This document shows positions 1 through 8,878 of a stretch of DNA of 32,791 bases, in pieces. Under the pieces are notes generated by a model. That model saw nothing but the letters and a program-made list of their open reading frames with translations, was not told the origin of the DNA and did no database searches. Position numbers and translations under genes: made by a program. Source of the DNA: a virus; IMG/VR virus record IMGVR_UViG_3300044641_001746, positions 1 to 32,791 of that record; one strand, written 5' to 3'. Within the stretch, counting starts at the first letter, position 1. Every line of letters begins with the position of its first letter.

Positions 1-379
1 GATAATATAATTTACCACCTTCTTGCCTATTTTTTTCTACATATTGTAGTTGATTGTCTCCAAAATAACCTTCAACATTTGGAACTACATCAAAACGTCT
101 GTTGTTTTCTGGGTTTAATGCATAACCGTGCATATACTCCATCCAAGCTGTAGGGTGTTGTTTAGATTTTAACAACATACCATTAGTACTATCTACTGAT
201 GGCCAATGACCTGTTTCATCTGGAGTATAACCTAACTCTAATGCTCTTTGCATATTATAGTCACCACCATCTTGATAATAAGTGGGATTCATACCTAATG
301 CCTTTCTAAAAGACATTTCTCCAGGATAGTCAGATTTCTTTTTCTTCCTAACAGGTTTTTTAATTCTAGTTTTAGCCAT
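1..379 (-). CDS. N-terminal part of a large virion (possibly cargo) protein, cut by the window edge
   Basis: The ATG at 379 shares one base with the TAA of the muzzle gene (TAATG), so the two are translationally coupled. The frame stays open for 126 codons to the window edge. The first 16 residues are very basic (MAKTRIKKPVRKKKK). A Trp/Pro/His-rich segment follows, about residues 49-80, reading LGYTPDETGHWPSVDSTNG then LKSKQHPTAWMEYMHGYALN. I recall similar segments in large structural proteins of gut phages, but this is memory and not a search. In crAss-like phages the genes after the muzzle encode virion-packaged cargo and RNA polymerase subunits, so a cargo role is inferred from position only. 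The basic N-terminus could bind DNA or serve as a packaging signal. Confidence 0.75.
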   Translation of the reverse strand, partial: MAKTRIKKPVRKKKKSDYPGEMSFRKALGMNPTYYQDGGDYNMQRALELGYTPDETGHWPSVDSTNGMLLKSKQHPTAWMEYMHGYALNPENNRRFDVVPNVEGYFGDNQLQYVEKNRQEGGKLYY

Positions 380-3300
380 TAGTGATAACTCATTGTAATA
401 TTAGTATTGAAATCATTAAGCCTAAAGTACCTATTGTTTTGGTTATTATAGAATATCTTAATCTTGACATAGACATCTCTAAGGAATGGCTTAATGGGTA
501 GTGGACTGCTAAAGTCCCTAATAGCATTGATTCTCCAAGTTCTTTCTCTTCTAACAACATTTTGTTGAGGTGTTAATAGTAGTAGAGATGAATCAGTAGT
601 TTGATAATCATTGTACAAAAGAATACCACTTATAGTTTCTAAAGGGATATCTATACCATTACTATCAAAAACTTCTGACCAGAACTCTAATGTATCTATA
701 CGAAATGTAGCAACTTTAGTTGCATCAGGGAAGTTAAGAATAAATTCTGCTTCAGTTATAGAAGGACTCTGGTTATAAAATTGTCCAAAGTTTCCTTCAT
801 TATGTATATACGCAGAGTTACTGATATCAAAGGGATTTGATGATAGTAATCTTTTACCAGTTGGTAAATATAGTGAAGGAGTAAAAGAATAGAAAGATTC
901 AAATGCTTGCAACATTTCATTGAAAGCAATAGTAAATTTATAAACTATTGGAGTTTTTTGTAGTAAAGGAGTAATAGACCCAGTAACTACTGATACTGTT
1001 AATTGAGTAGTAGTGATATCTTGTACCTTGTAAATATTAGAAGCAATATAAAATATATCCCCTGGGCTTAGTACAGATAACTCTTTAGGTGAATAACTAT
1101 TAAGTATATACTTAGTAGGACTTCCTGCTACTACAGTTACTGTAGTAAAGTTAATTGCAAACTTATTCATAAAAGTCATATAGACTTTATTGTACTTAGT
1201 ATCATAAGCACCATGAATACCTGTATTAAGTAATACTTGGTCAGAATCTAAAATAACTCCTTGTAGTTTTTTTCTAAAGAAAGCTGATAGACCTTTAACA
1301 TCAGATATATTCTCTAATCCTTGTCCTACTCTAAAGAACTTTTTAGTTCTAGCATCAAAAGAATATATAGCAGCAGGGCCAGTAACTACACTATGCTGAT
1401 GGAAAGAACCATAGTCTTTACTTAAGTAGTCATACCTAGCAAGTACATTACCAGTACCTACTTGATAAACAGCACCAGTACCTGCATCAGGTACAGCTGT
1501 ATTTTCTTGAGAACTAACTTGAGCTATAGCTCTACTTTGAAAAGCTATAATTGCTTCTTTAAGATTTGTTATTTTATTAATCTCTCCATAGTTACCCTCA
1601 AGAGCTAAGTAGTTATTAATCAAATATCTTCTCCAATTATCTTCAATTTCCCTATCAAACTTTTCTTCTGATACCCATACCCAGTTAGGTTGGTCTTCAT
1701 CAGTATCTAAGTTAAAAGGTTTAGGAGAATATACTTTTAAGTTATTGTCCTGAGAGTAAGCTCTATTATAAACATATTCATCTACTAAGAATTTAGCAAA
1801 GTCTTCACCTGCAGCTCCTGGAGTTACATTTTTAATACCATTATTAGCTGAGGTAAATACTTGACTATTATTCCAATATAAACCATGTCTATACTCAGTA
1901 TTAATAGTAGTTTCAGAAGGAAAGGCTAAAGCTAAAGCTGACATTGACCTTGATACAGGGTTATAAGCTTCACCTAAACCTGAAGGTGATGCAGTAACAA
2001 TTCCATAGGTTTCTTTCCAGTGAAAGAATCCTAATGTAGTGCTATAGTAAGAACAATAGATATCTCCACCAAACACATCAATAGCTTGAGTAGAAGCTAT
2101 TACACTTTTAGGAAAAAAGTCAGAGGCACCTATGTAAGCATTATTGTATCTAGAAGCTCTCCAAGGCCCACCATATTGCCCAAAGTTATATCTACAAAGA
2201 GATACTATTCTGTAAGCAGGGTCTTTAGTGGTTGTTGTAGGATTATCAATGTGGCTACCTGCATTAGCAGCATCAATTTTATTACAGATACCGTTAAAAT
2301 CACAAAATAAAGATTTAGATGCAAAACCTGATAACTGCCAGTCTATAACTCCAGCAACAGTTTCAGACTCAGGTAATGTATAAATAGAAATATGATGGTA
2401 GTCTTTACTTACCATTTTAGCTGGAGAAAAACTAGAAGGTATAATTCCTTCTATATCTACTTCTTGCTGATTTAAAATATTAACAATATTTCTTCCTCTT
2501 CCAGCTATACCACCTACATTAGCTACTTTTTTATACTTAGCAAGATAAGCAGCTGCTTGTCTAGCTCCAACTCCTACACCACCTAAATAATCTGCCCAAT
2601 AGCAAACACCTTGATTAAAAAATTCTCTACCAGTAACAGGAGGAGTAAGCACTCCAGTATAATATGTATCTGCATCTGGAAGTGTTGTGGTATTTGGTGT
2701 AAATAAATAGTTATGAATTAATTTAATATGTGAAGCATCGCCTACAGCATACTCTCCAAAATCAAATTCTGGAAATTTAATTATGCCTAATCTGTTTTCT
2801 CTTAATACTATAGCTCCTGCTGTTCCAGAATTAGCTCCATGATGTGCAGGTGCAGCTCCAGTACCTCCTGCCCAAGTTTCTCCTTGACTAAAATCATTAT
2901 TAATAAATAGTAAAGGTATCTCATCAGTATTAGGAACAGCATCAGTTGTGTCAGAATTACTAAAAGACATCAAGTGTAAACAATCAGTAGAAACACCTGT
3001 ACCTGATAGCATAATTCTACTATCTAGTAGTCCAAATATAGCACCTGTGCCAAATCTAGTTTTATCTTTCTTTTGTCTTTGTACTCTAACTATTCTAATG
3101 CCTGTAATATTTGCAGGAAGATTGTTGAAAGTAAATTCAACACCCATAGACCTAGTTACAATTCTTTTATCTCCAAAACCATCATCTTCATAACTAGACA
3201 AATCTGCATAGTCACTACCACTTATAGTACCTTCCCAAGGCTCAGGGATTCTAATATCTGCTATCCAATTAACAAAAGACTCTTGCCCTTTATCATTGTA

Positions 3301-5181
3301 AAATACTACACCAAATCTATAAATTTCTCCTCTTGAGTATCCATCATAGATTGTAGATTTAAGAGGATTTTTATATCCTCCCCAACCTTGTACAGGGTGA
3401 TAAAATCCATCTAAAGCTGGTGTTCCAAAGTTGACAGTACCTGCACTTGTAACTAAGTTATCAACAAATGGAGCATTTGTCATGTTATAGTTCTTCAAGT
3501 TAAAAGTGGTAGAGTCTAAGTAAGGGTAAACCATTTGGCTATCCCCTCTTAAGTCATGGAAAGTAAACTTGTAAGATACATTAGGGCCTTGACCACCTAT
3601 TGTAGTACCATTAGTTTGATACTTATATTGATAGTTAGTTAGCCAATCATCATAGTCTTGTGTAGGTAATAACCCATAGATTTGTCCTGATTCATCATTG
3701 TAAGGGTTTACAGCATCTTCAGAATCATCTATAGCGTATAAAGCTGCTAATTGAGCTGGAACAGTAGCATTATAATCATTAAAAGAACCATCTCTAGAAT
3801 ATAATCTAGCAATTCTGCCACTATTAAATCTATAAGCTCTAGAATCATAATCAACTTCAAAGCTAGTAGTTCTAGTATTAGCTGGGTATAATCTATTCTT
3901 TTTCTGAGTAAAGGTCTTAACCTTATCAAAGAATATTAAAGGATTAACAAACTCTTCTACTGATATAGCTATTTTATCCTCACCACCACTAATTACAAAT
4001 TCCATAGTTTCACCATCAATAGGCAAATCATAGACATAATTAATGATAGGTACATCTTCAACTGAATACTCAATTAAAACTATTTTAATAAAGTCATATC
4101 TTAAATCTATATGACTAATTGATATAGCTATAGATTTACTTGAAGGTGTTTCTACAGGTGCACCTTGGTATTCAAAATAAGGCCCATTTAAATTAGAATC
4201 TGTAATAGGTACTAATGTACTAGCAGGGCTATAAGCTGTAACAGCTCCATCTTTACTATAAAGCTGATATGCAAACTGATAAGTACCTACTACTAATAAA
4301 CCACCTTCAAGAACATTTTCTATGATAGGGGTGCTCATATCTACAGAAGGTTTCCAATCTAAAAGACCCACAGGAATAGCAGGACATTGGGGATTATAGA
4401 TATTAAGAGCACGAGGATAGTTATAATCATCAGTCCAATAAAATGTACCACGGAGAGAAGACTCTCTTCTACCAATTGCTTCACGATATACTTCATTAGC
4501 TAACGAAAAATTAAGAATATTATTATATCTAAGATGTGTAGAAGCTACTAATGATGTACCTGATAATCCTATTACTGTACTAGTGGCATCATTATATTGC
4601 AATACCCATACTTGACCTGCAGTATTAGAAGGTGTAGCTGAAGTATTAGTTCTGCTAGTAGTTAGTAAAATAATCTCTTCTTCTAAAGTACCCCAACCAA
4701 TAATAGACAAATCAGTTTGTGCAGTAACTAAAGTAGTTACAGTTAAATCATTTCCTGCAGTAACAGATACCAATGGGTTTAAAGAATAGCCTTGAATTAG
4801 TACCTCTTGGGTATTATAATAAACTCCATATTCACCAGCAACTATATCAGCAGCTATTGCTGGGTCAGCAATTATTTGATTATAGATATTAACAGAATCT
4901 GTAATACTAGATAATGCAATAACTACTGATGTACCATTAATACTAAGTGTAGTAGCTGCTATAGGTGCTACAGGAGTAAACTTAATAGAGTATAAAGGCT
5001 GAATATTGGGTATGCTAAACTGTAGTTTATTTCCTTTATGATTGGAAATAATACCAGAAGACTCACCAGTATCTGTAATTAAATCAATATCTAGAGCATT
5101 ATAAAGATGCTCATTGTCATTTTTAGCTATAGCCAAATCTTGGCTTAGACCTTTAATATAAGAACTGGTTAATCTTGGCAT
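379..5181 (-). CDS. Muzzle-like giant tail protein (1600 aa)
   Basis: This is the largest gene of the window. The protein is rich in Ser, Thr, Asn, Tyr and Gly and in predicted beta strands, with no signal peptide, membrane segment or enzyme motif seen. Its N-terminus (SSYIKGLSQDL, later NHKGN) fits the KGxxxDxxx...KGN start I associate with crAss-like 'stabilization'/muzzle proteins. It lies directly downstream of the tail-tube/ring gene (2 nt gap) and upstream of the presumed cargo genes, the order expected for the protein that closes the distal tail end. The 3' third has many paired aromatic-Gly motifs compatible with beta-propeller or beta-barrel repeats, which is not shown. The family assignment rests on size, position and the N-terminal motif; a tail-tip or tubular protein of another fold is the main alternative. 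Confidence 0.72.
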   Translation of the reverse strand: MPRLTSSYIKGLSQDLAIAKNDNEHLYNALDIDLITDTGESSGIISNHKGNKLQFSIPNIQPLYSIKFTPVAPIAATTLSINGTSVVIALSSITDSVNIYNQIIADPAIAADIVAGEYGVYYNTQEVLIQGYSLNPLVSVTAGNDLTVTTLVTAQTDLSIIGWGTLEEEIILLTTSRTNTSATPSNTAGQVWVLQYNDATSTVIGLSGTSLVASTHLRYNNILNFSLANEVYREAIGRRESSLRGTFYWTDDYNYPRALNIYNPQCPAIPVGLLDWKPSVDMSTPIIENVLEGGLLVVGTYQFAYQLYSKDGAVTAYSPASTLVPITDSNLNGPYFEYQGAPVETPSSKSIAISISHIDLRYDFIKIVLIEYSVEDVPIINYVYDLPIDGETMEFVISGGEDKIAISVEEFVNPLIFFDKVKTFTQKKNRLYPANTRTTSFEVDYDSRAYRFNSGRIARLYSRDGSFNDYNATVPAQLAALYAIDDSEDAVNPYNDESGQIYGLLPTQDYDDWLTNYQYKYQTNGTTIGGQGPNVSYKFTFHDLRGDSQMVYPYLDSTTFNLKNYNMTNAPFVDNLVTSAGTVNFGTPALDGFYHPVQGWGGYKNPLKSTIYDGYSRGEIYRFGVVFYNDKGQESFVNWIADIRIPEPWEGTISGSDYADLSSYEDDGFGDKRIVTRSMGVEFTFNNLPANITGIRIVRVQRQKKDKTRFGTGAIFGLLDSRIMLSGTGVSTDCLHLMSFSNSDTTDAVPNTDEIPLLFINNDFSQGETWAGGTGAAPAHHGANSGTAGAIVLRENRLGIIKFPEFDFGEYAVGDASHIKLIHNYLFTPNTTTLPDADTYYTGVLTPPVTGREFFNQGVCYWADYLGGVGVGARQAAAYLAKYKKVANVGGIAGRGRNIVNILNQQEVDIEGIIPSSFSPAKMVSKDYHHISIYTLPESETVAGVIDWQLSGFASKSLFCDFNGICNKIDAANAGSHIDNPTTTTKDPAYRIVSLCRYNFGQYGGPWRASRYNNAYIGASDFFPKSVIASTQAIDVFGGDIYCSYYSTTLGFFHWKETYGIVTASPSGLGEAYNPVSRSMSALALAFPSETTINTEYRHGLYWNNSQVFTSANNGIKNVTPGAAGEDFAKFLVDEYVYNRAYSQDNNLKVYSPKPFNLDTDEDQPNWVWVSEEKFDREIEDNWRRYLINNYLALEGNYGEINKITNLKEAIIAFQSRAIAQVSSQENTAVPDAGTGAVYQVGTGNVLARYDYLSKDYGSFHQHSVVTGPAAIYSFDARTKKFFRVGQGLENISDVKGLSAFFRKKLQGVILDSDQVLLNTGIHGAYDTKYNKVYMTFMNKFAINFTTVTVVAGSPTKYILNSYSPKELSVLSPGDIFYIASNIYKVQDITTTQLTVSVVTGSITPLLQKTPIVYKFTIAFNEMLQAFESFYSFTPSLYLPTGKRLLSSNPFDISNSAYIHNEGNFGQFYNQSPSITEAEFILNFPDATKVATFRIDTLEFWSEVFDSNGIDIPLETISGILLYNDYQTTDSSLLLLTPQQNVVRRERTWRINAIRDFSSPLPIKPFLRDVYVKIKIFYNNQNNRYFRLNDFNTNITMSYH
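695..723 (-). promoter_or_regulatory. Late-promoter-like element F near the 3' end of the muzzle gene
   Basis: GCAACT and TTCGTATAGA show the same AACT-N15-CGTA spacing. It lies about 315 nt before the next gene (ATG at 379). The upstream box also forms part of a GCAACT/AGTTGC inverted repeat. It is in coding sequence. Confidence 0.4.
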
Positions 5182-5183
5182 AA

Positions 5184-6131
5184 TTAATAAGCTAGTCTGC
5201 TACTAAATCCTCCTAGTGTACTAATTCTAGGATGGTTATATCTTTCTTCAGGTCTTTGTAGATTACCAAAGAATCTCTTATGTTCAAAGAACTTAGGAAT
5301 TGTTCTAAGTCTTTGGTTTTTGTAAGATTCCCATTCATCTAAACTCTTAGGCATCTTACCTTCGTTTTTAGCTTTTTGGTAATACAAGGACAAATATCCT
5401 TTAAACTCTTCATATTTATCCCTAGTATATTTATCAGTAAGATAAAGCTGAAAAGCTATCTTATTTCCCATATACCAAGTAACATAATTAATAACAGATT
5501 GATTATCTGGAATCATTGGTAGACCATTTTCATCTGTAGGTACAGCCCTATAAGCCATAGCTACTTTACCAGTCTTGAATGATGTAAAGATATAGTTGTT
5601 ATTAACAGTATAAGTAAGGTCTGAATTGACTCTAAAATCAATATCAGTCCCATGATAAGCTTTATAAAAAGTGCTAGTATCCCATCTCATAGGAAGGAAA
5701 GTATAGCACTTTTGTTTTGGGTCACATTCATGATTGCACATATCTTGAGAGCAAACCAAAGAGTTACATAGTGGACTGCCATCTCCTGTAGTACAGGTCT
5801 GGTCTGTATTGTAATCTACATATACTACACCAGTTACAACAGCTTTACTTACATCAGGCTGGACTTCTACTGCACAAGCAGTTTGGGTTATAGAGAATAA
5901 ATCACAAGGTAATTTACCTCTTCCATCTTCAATATGAATAAATTCTTTATGGCCTAAATCTTTATTCCCATCAGTAACTTTATCTACATAGAAACAAGGC
6001 ACTTTAAGTTCTCTTAAAGATTCTCCAAGCCATTCTATGACATCACTATACTGAAGAGTATAATCCCAAGCAAAATCTCTGTACATTTTATCAATGACAG
6101 AGCTAGAAGATACTAATAGCCCATTGTACAT
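5184..6131 (-). CDS. Tail tube / ring protein (crAss-like 'tail tubular' family), 315 aa
   Basis: Residues about 15-80 carry the pattern I associate with this family: an amphipathic start (IDKMYRDFAW), then DVIEWLGESLRELKVP, a Lys-Val-containing strand, and the hallmark GRGKLPCDLFSI, where related proteins have 'RGxLPCD'. Residues 150-215 are beta-rich (RVNSDLTYTVNNNYIFTSF, KVAMAYRAVPTDENGLPMIPD). The C-terminus is alpha-helical (YLTDKYTRDKYEEFKGYLSLYYQKAKNEGK). Such proteins stack as a ring below the portal. An insertion at residues 113-142 contains six Cys (113, 122, 127, 132, 136, 142) and looks like a disulfide or metal-binding loop. The gene sits between a 93 aa gene (1 nt gap) and the muzzle gene (2 nt gap), consistent with one tail-assembly operon. 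Confidence 0.78.
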   Translation of the reverse strand: MYNGLLVSSSSVIDKMYRDFAWDYTLQYSDVIEWLGESLRELKVPCFYVDKVTDGNKDLGHKEFIHIEDGRGKLPCDLFSITQTACAVEVQPDVSKAVVTGVVYVDYNTDQTCTTGDGSPLCNSLVCSQDMCNHECDPKQKCYTFLPMRWDTSTFYKAYHGTDIDFRVNSDLTYTVNNNYIFTSFKTGKVAMAYRAVPTDENGLPMIPDNQSVINYVTWYMGNKIAFQLYLTDKYTRDKYEEFKGYLSLYYQKAKNEGKMPKSLDEWESYKNQRLRTIPKFFEHKRFFGNLQRPEERYNHPRISTLGGFSSRLAY

Positions 6132-6132
6132 T

Positions 6133-6414
6133 TTAAACTAATTTTCTAGCTAATTCAGCTAATTTTTTAAGATTCATGGATTTTTCTTCCATAAGCATTT
6201 CATCAGGCATACTATCAGATGCTTGAGCAAAAGTTTCAGTAGATTTACCACCCATGTAGTATTCTTCTTTATCTTCTGACATTTCTCTTACATCTTTGAA
6301 TACAAGATATCCACCATCTTTAAGCTCATATGCACAGATATGTGTAATCTTGTTTCCTGATTTCTCAGTTTTTTCTACTTTAGAGTTGTAGTAACATTCG
6401 CTAATGTGTGACAT
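6133..6414 (-). CDS. Small tail-module protein of unknown function (93 aa)
   Basis: I do not recognise this protein. The first 50 residues look like a small beta sheet (KITHICAYELKDGGYLVFKDV). The remainder is acidic and Met-rich, ending in an amphipathic helix (MNLKKLAELARKLV). Its position inside the ring-protein/tail-tube block suggests a tail assembly factor or minor tail protein. The start codon abuts a perfect 8-bp tandem repeat (6413-6436) that also holds the stop of the upstream gene. A copy of the AACT-N15-CGTA promoter-like element lies about 100 nt upstream, inside the 177 aa gene. Confidence 0.7.
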   Translation of the reverse strand: MSHISECYYNSKVEKTEKSGNKITHICAYELKDGGYLVFKDVREMSEDKEEYYMGGKSTETFAQASDSMPDEMLMEEKSMNLKKLAELARKLV

Positions 6415-6436
6415 AGTTTAATAGTTTAATAGTTTA
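6413..6436. repeat. Three perfect 8-bp tandem repeats (ATAGTTTA)
   Basis: Three head-to-tail copies span the junction of the 177 aa and 93 aa genes. They include the TAA stop of the former and reach into the ATG of the latter. Confidence 0.85.
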
Positions 6437-6959
6437 TTTCAAAATAGTCTACATCTAAGCCAGTTTTTAGAATATAAGACAATTCTCTGTCTACTTTTCT
6501 AACAGGCTTAAATCTATATACGGATTTATTTGGTAAAAGTTGTTTTCTCTTATCCCAAATAAACTTATAAAGGTACCCCTTTGAGTGTTTATTTAAGTGA
6601 TACACTTTTCTTTTTTCTTCTTTAGCTACAGGGTCACTATTCCAAAGCTTTAAAGTATTACCCCAGTCAATTCTAATGTGGCTTTTTCTAATATCTAAAT
6701 CCCCATTAGGTTTGAACTTAATCTTTGGTTTATACTTCTTTATATATAAGTCACCTAATCTAGGTAAAGATATGATATAAGAGCTGTATAAAACCCTATG
6801 AACAATCTGTTCAACAACACCTTTATTACTAGAAGAGGAAAAAAGAAAATCTCTAAAAGTTTCATAAGGAACAGGATTATCATTGGACTCTTTATAAAAA
6901 TTATAAATGTCCTTTGTAATAAAATCTTTTGTAATTACAGACTTGCCTCTCTTTGTCAT
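6426..6959 (-). CDS. Conserved crAss-like structural protein with HU/IHF-like N-terminal region (177 aa)
   Basis: The protein is basic. Residues 32-76 (FRDFLFSSS, then IISLPRLGDLYIKKYKPK) resemble the HU/IHF-like small proteins of crAss-like phages, in which a hydrophobic strand is followed by LGxxxI+. The C-terminal half has DWGNTLKLWN (about 98-107), VYHLNKHSKGYLYKFIWDKR (119-138) and YRFKPVRKVDREL (148-160), a pattern I recall from conserved tail/neck proteins in this phage group. It sits between the 239 aa ring protein (2 nt gap) and the 93 aa gene, so a ring, hub or head-tail joining role is likely. DNA contact is possible given the charge. The exact role is inference. Confidence 0.65.
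   Translation of the reverse strand: MTKRGKSVITKDFITKDIYNFYKESNDNPVPYETFRDFLFSSSSNKGVVEQIVHRVLYSSYIISLPRLGDLYIKKYKPKIKFKPNGDLDIRKSHIRIDWGNTLKLWNSDPVAKEEKRKVYHLNKHSKGYLYKFIWDKRKQLLPNKSVYRFKPVRKVDRELSYILKTGLDVDYFEINY
6515..6543 (-). promoter_or_regulatory. Late-promoter-like element D inside the 177 aa gene
   Basis: ACAACTT and CCGTATATA at AACT-N15-CGTA spacing lie within coding sequence, about 100 nt before the 93 aa gene that leads to the tail-tube and muzzle genes. It is weaker support than the intergenic copies because coding constraint also acts here. Confidence 0.45.
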
Positions 6960-6961
6960 GA

Positions 6962-7681
6962 TTATTTAGGTTGTCCACCACCTGGAGGTAGAGGGTCAAT
7001 TCTATTTTCTTGGTTATCATTCATCACATCTTCAGGATTAGAATACTTAATCTTGAAATCAGTATTTAGAATGTCTTGTTTACAATAATCCCATAGTCTT
7101 TCTTCCAATGGAAACTCCATATCAGGATTCCAACATGGTTTATTCTCACAAGAAATAAATTTAGAAGCATCCCTAGGGTCTCTAAAGATGCCTCTAATAG
7201 TTACCTTCTCTATAAGAGGATAATGTACCTTATCTTTAGAGATAAAATACATATATCCATTATATAAAAAAACACCTACAGAGTTGTAATTATATCTGCC
7301 ATTACCAAAGAACTCTGCTCTTCTGTATGGAATAACATTGAAAGGCAATCCAATAATACCTACTGGAGATACCTTGTCAATTAATTCTCCATCTGATAAG
7401 CTTAAGAAAGAGGGAAGCTTATTAACAGTTCTTAAAATAAGACAATCAGTAACAGTATCACAACATTCTGCTTGGTCTACTAATTGTACAGGAACACAGC
7501 TTAGTGATTGATAATATACATTAGGAATGGTTTTGTTAAACTTGTTATAAGTATTTTCAAACCATTTTACTCTCTTATTAATGATAAACTCATCAATAAG
7601 ACGATAGTCTAGCTTACTATCATCAGTGTACTGATTGATAAGTTCTAGTAATTCAAATCTAAGCTGGTTTAGTGATTTCAT
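6962..7681 (-). CDS. Ring/tail-stabilisation protein, crAss-like (239 aa)
   Basis: The protein starts with a helical region (residues 1-45; NQLRFELLELINQYTDDSKLDYRLIDEFI) followed by INKRVKWFENTYNK. A Cys-rich strand pair follows (C62, C73, C74, C80 in LSCVPVQ...AECCDTVTDCLILRT), then KLPSFLSL and a Phe/Tyr-rich sheet (GLPFNVIPYRRAEFFGNGRYN). Toward the end comes TIRGIFRDPRDASKF. This succession matches what I know of crAss-like neck/tail ring proteins. The C-terminal tail is Pro/Gly-rich and unstructured. The start codon overlaps the TAA of the phosphoesterase gene by one base (TAATG), so translation is coupled. It probably belongs to the dodecameric or hexameric rings under the portal. Confidence 0.72.
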   Translation of the reverse strand: MKSLNQLRFELLELINQYTDDSKLDYRLIDEFIINKRVKWFENTYNKFNKTIPNVYYQSLSCVPVQLVDQAECCDTVTDCLILRTVNKLPSFLSLSDGELIDKVSPVGIIGLPFNVIPYRRAEFFGNGRYNYNSVGVFLYNGYMYFISKDKVHYPLIEKVTIRGIFRDPRDASKFISCENKPCWNPDMEFPLEERLWDYCKQDILNTDFKIKYSNPEDVMNDNQENRIDPLPPGGGQPK

Positions 7682-8847
7682 TAGATATGTACTAATAGGT
7701 TAGCTGCTAATCCTTTATGTTTTGTAAAAATATAACTTTCAGCAGTTTTAGGTACACCAACATAACCTTGTTCATATTCCCATCTTCCTAAATCAGATAA
7801 ACATCTTAGGAATGAAATAGTACATCCTCTTAAGTCATGTGATGTTCTAGATTGAAATGTTTCTTTATGGTGAACATCTCCACAGAAATGATGAATATAA
7901 TCAATCTCTGGCATTATTTTCTTATTTTCAATCATAATGGTTGCAGGAAGGTCTTTAATATAATTCTTTTCTTTATCTCCATGGCTAAATCCTAATAGGT
8001 TAGAACCATAAGTGATATACTTCCTAGATGTAGTAGTATCATCAATACATACTGCACCATCTTTTTCATAAGTAGCTTTTAGCATTTGCCCTAAGTAGAA
8101 AAGCTTATCAGCATCATGGTTACTCATAACCATTACTACATATACACTACAGTATTGAGTTGCTTTATCTATGCACCTTCTAATAGTTCTGTAACCTTCC
8201 ATAAAGCTCTTTTTCCAAAATGGATTAGAATCTTGTGGAGTACCTTTTAAAGTAGTATTACGAGAATCATTAGCATTGAAGAAATCATTACCTACAGGAA
8301 ATATAATCATCTCTGGATTATATACTAAGCTTTGGCTAAGTAGTTTATCAAAAGCATTTTCAAAGATTTCACAATTGGTTTCTACAGAACCTGAAGGATT
8401 AGTTTCATCAATAAGAACTAACTTATCAATATGGGCATCATATAGGTTAATAACTGCTATACTCTCACCATGATTCCTTTTAATGGTAGGTTTGTGTACA
8501 GGTCTTTCATACTGCTCTAGTACATCTCTAAATTCTGCAAGCAGTTCTTGAGGATTACTATACCATTCATTTTTAGTATCAACACTAAACCTGTTTTCTC
8601 CTTTAAAATTCTGCCAGAATTTTACTTTCTTAACATCACTTAGTTTTAATCTATTAGATGCTAAAAAAGAATTAAATTCTGCTGCATCATTGTTAAACTC
8701 TACTGTTTTTTCTTCTTTAATCTGTTTAACAGCTTCCATTACATCTTCTAGATTAACCTTGTATCTAGTAGCAAACCTTTTGTGGTCATAGTTTCTAATG
8801 TAACTAGGATAGATGTGTAATTGTTTTTTGATTTCTTCTATAGTCAT
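7681..8847 (-). CDS. Calcineurin-like metallophosphoesterase in the tail module (388 aa)
   Basis: I chose the ATG at 8847 (MTIEEIKKQLHIYP) over the upstream ATG at 8898 because the latter would run through the end of the preceding gene and add a non-family N-terminus. Residues 1-125 are a helical extension (FATRYKVNLEDVMEAVKQIKEE). The catalytic domain carries the metallophosphoesterase motifs: D137-A-H139 (DxH), G-N-D188 in place of GDxxD, N243-H244-D (NHD/E), H289-G-D, and D324-V-H326-H327 near the end. All expected metal ligands appear present, so the enzyme is predicted active on a phosphomonoester or phosphodiester, possibly nucleic acid. Its place immediately before the ring-protein genes suggests a virion or assembly role, or ejection with the DNA. 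Substrate unknown. Confidence 0.8.
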   Translation of the reverse strand: MTIEEIKKQLHIYPSYIRNYDHKRFATRYKVNLEDVMEAVKQIKEEKTVEFNNDAAEFNSFLASNRLKLSDVKKVKFWQNFKGENRFSVDTKNEWYSNPQELLAEFRDVLEQYERPVHKPTIKRNHGESIAVINLYDAHIDKLVLIDETNPSGSVETNCEIFENAFDKLLSQSLVYNPEMIIFPVGNDFFNANDSRNTTLKGTPQDSNPFWKKSFMEGYRTIRRCIDKATQYCSVYVVMVMSNHDADKLFYLGQMLKATYEKDGAVCIDDTTTSRKYITYGSNLLGFSHGDKEKNYIKDLPATIMIENKKIMPEIDYIHHFCGDVHHKETFQSRTSHDLRGCTISFLRCLSDLGRWEYEQGYVGVPKTAESYIFTKHKGLAANLLVHI

Positions 8848-8878
8848 AGCAAATGATTTAAGTTTACAAATATTTACA

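Noticed and set aside
2086-3336. Open frames of 74-87 codons on the plus strand opposite the muzzle gene
   Set aside because: They overlap each other and lie antisense to a continuous coding frame, with no family resemblance; they are shadows of AT-rich coding DNA.
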